From Serratia proteamaculans (GTDB lineage Bacteria; Pseudomonadota; Gammaproteobacteria; Enterobacterales; Enterobacteriaceae), in contig NZ_SWDE01000001.1 in the NCBI RefSeq assembly GCF_013337185.1, positions 1,550,001 through 1,614,000 on the forward strand: a DNA stretch of 64,000 bases. Reading direction: 5' to 3'. Position numbers and translations under genes: made by a program. The notes under the pieces were generated by a model. That model was not told where the DNA came from. It saw only the letters and a program-made list of their open reading frames with translations, and did not search any database. Position 1 is the stretch's first letter; every line of letters begins with the position of its first letter. Below, piece after piece: positions 63,293 through 64,000 of this stretch.

Positions 63293-63865
63293 TTATGGCC
63301 TGCTGATAACGAGGGTGTAGTGGGCCGGCTCAGGGCCGGGGGCATGAAATTTTGAAGCGCCGAACAGCCGATAACGCAGGCAGTCACCCGGCTCAAGCTG
63401 GAAAGTTCGTCCCTCCAGCGTCAGTTCAAGTCGCCCTGCCAGCAGCCACAGATGGTGCTCGAGCGCATGCACCGAAGGCGTGTCATAGGCAATCACCGCC
63501 CCGGCCTCCAATGTGCATTCAATAAACTCGGCCTTATACAGGGCGGCAGGCGGTGAGACCGAACGGCGATGAAAACCGCTGGCGCGATCAACCCACACCG
63601 TCTGCTGTTCACGATGCAACAACTCCGGCGGCTCGTCCTCGACCTCGCTCAGCAACCGCGACATGGTCAACCCATAAGCCGAGCACAGCTTGTTTAACAG
63701 TGAAGCGGTCGGGCTGGTTTCAGCGCGTTCGACCCGTGACAACGTCGCCCGGCTGATGCCGGTTTGCTGCGCCAATTCCTCCAGCGACCAGCCCTGCTGC
63801 TGGCGTAAATCAGACAGTCGCTGTGCCAGTCTGAGATCGGCGCTTTCCAATCCGTTATCCATCAT
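63293..63865 (-). CDS. XRE-cupin transcription regulator
   Basis: This 190-residue regulator has an N-terminal XRE helix-turn-helix (LRQQQGWSLEELAQQTGISRATLSRVER) and a C-terminal cupin (LEHHLWLLAGRLELTLEGRTFQLEPGDCLRY). Such proteins sense small ligands via the cupin. It is first in the unit with the two GNAT genes. ATG at 63865 has GAGA upstream; an earlier in-frame start at 63910 would cross the palindromic operator, so it is disfavoured. Confidence 0.88.
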   Translation of the reverse strand: MMDNGLESADLRLAQRLSDLRQQQGWSLEELAQQTGISRATLSRVERAETSPTASLLNKLCSAYGLTMSRLLSEVEDEPPELLHREQQTVWVDRASGFHRRSVSPPAALYKAEFIECTLEAGAVIAYDTPSVHALEHHLWLLAGRLELTLEGRTFQLEPGDCLRYRLFGASKFHAPGPEPAHYTLVISRP

Positions 63866-63883
63866 TGAGTCTCTGATACAAAA

Positions 63884-63920
63884 AATCCCATATGAGAGAA
63901 ATAATCTCAAATACGGGATT
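63884..63920. promoter_or_regulatory. candidate autoregulatory operator of the XRE-cupin gene
   Basis: AATCCC (63884-63889) and TGAGA (63893-63897) are mirrored by TCTCA (63905-63909) and GGGATT (63915-63920). The compound inverted repeat lies about 20-55 bases upstream of the start. The remaining 80 bases to the window end show no gene. Confidence 0.5.
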
Positions 63921-64000
63921 CGTCAATCGGATTTTTAATTGGTGGTCACTTTTTCGCTGCTAGGACGACAGAGCCGACGAGTCTGGTACCAGCTTGTCGC

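Overview
The window is chromosomal DNA of a gamma-proteobacterium of the order Enterobacterales, most likely Serratia or a close relative. The reasons are: (i) the block ompX-rhtA-dps-ybiI-glnHPQ-ybiO-rlmF-ybiB-dinG follows the E. coli order for the same region, with extra genes between its members; (ii) a complete ecp common-pilus locus and a betT/betIB choline locus; and (iii) a roughly 1000-residue S-layer-like protein resembling Serratia SlaA. No tRNA, rRNA, CRISPR array, integrase or prophage block was seen.

Region 1 (1-3.9 kb) is choline to glycine betaine: betB (cut by the window edge), betI, and divergent betT, with a perfect palindromic BetI-type operator between them. Region 2 (3.9-8.3 kb) is a divergent redox-stress module. 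A four-gene leftward unit encodes a membrane cytochrome b, a Tat-exported MsrP/YedY-like molybdoenzyme, a methionine-rich MxKDx repeat protein and a BhsA/McbA-like protein; a two-component system runs the other way. Region 3 (8.3-16.6 kb) is the ecpABCDE pilus operon with a LuxR-type regulator and a CadC/ToxR-like membrane regulator upstream. Region 4 (17.2-22.7 kb) is a second, mirror-image redox module (CusRS/HprRS-type two-component system, small periplasmic protein, cytochrome b, molybdoenzyme). A tnpB-only IS605-type element has split it between the last two genes. Two small unknown genes and a stack of hairpins follow.

Region 5 (23.7-29.8 kb) is a four-carbon sugar-acid (threonate/erythronate) operon: ygbI regulator, ltnD, otnK, otnC, otnI and a GntP-type permease. 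Region 6 (29.9-32.4 kb) holds an acetyltransferase and a divergent LysR regulator/nitrilase pair. Region 7 (32.4-41.1 kb) is conserved core: ompX, rhtA, a YhcH/YiaL-like gene, dps, ybiI, glnHPQ with a sigma-54/NtrC-type promoter, and ybiO. Region 8 (41.2-45.8 kb) carries a soluble PAS-PAS chemoreceptor resembling BdlA and the SlaA-like protein. Region 9 (46.0-57.5 kb) runs from rlmF to dinG, interrupted by a flavin reductase, an M3 peptidase, a PaiB-like protein, an MFS pump with its XRE regulator, and an EamA exporter with its Lrp-type regulator. Region 10 (57.5-64 kb) has small stress/metabolic enzymes, a glutathione transferase, a major porin, an e(P4)-type phosphatase, and a three-gene XRE/GNAT/GNAT operon.

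The most interesting content is the pair of mirrored cytochrome b/molybdoenzyme modules flanking the pilus operon. The first combines a methionine-rich repeat protein (16 Met in 79 mature residues) with a putative sulfoxide reductase, a membrane electron donor, a BhsA-like stress protein and its own sensor. This gene set fits a periplasmic oxidant (hypochlorite-type) sink that is recycled by the reductase, in the manner described for MrpX/YedY1 of Azospira suillum. That functional reading is inference.
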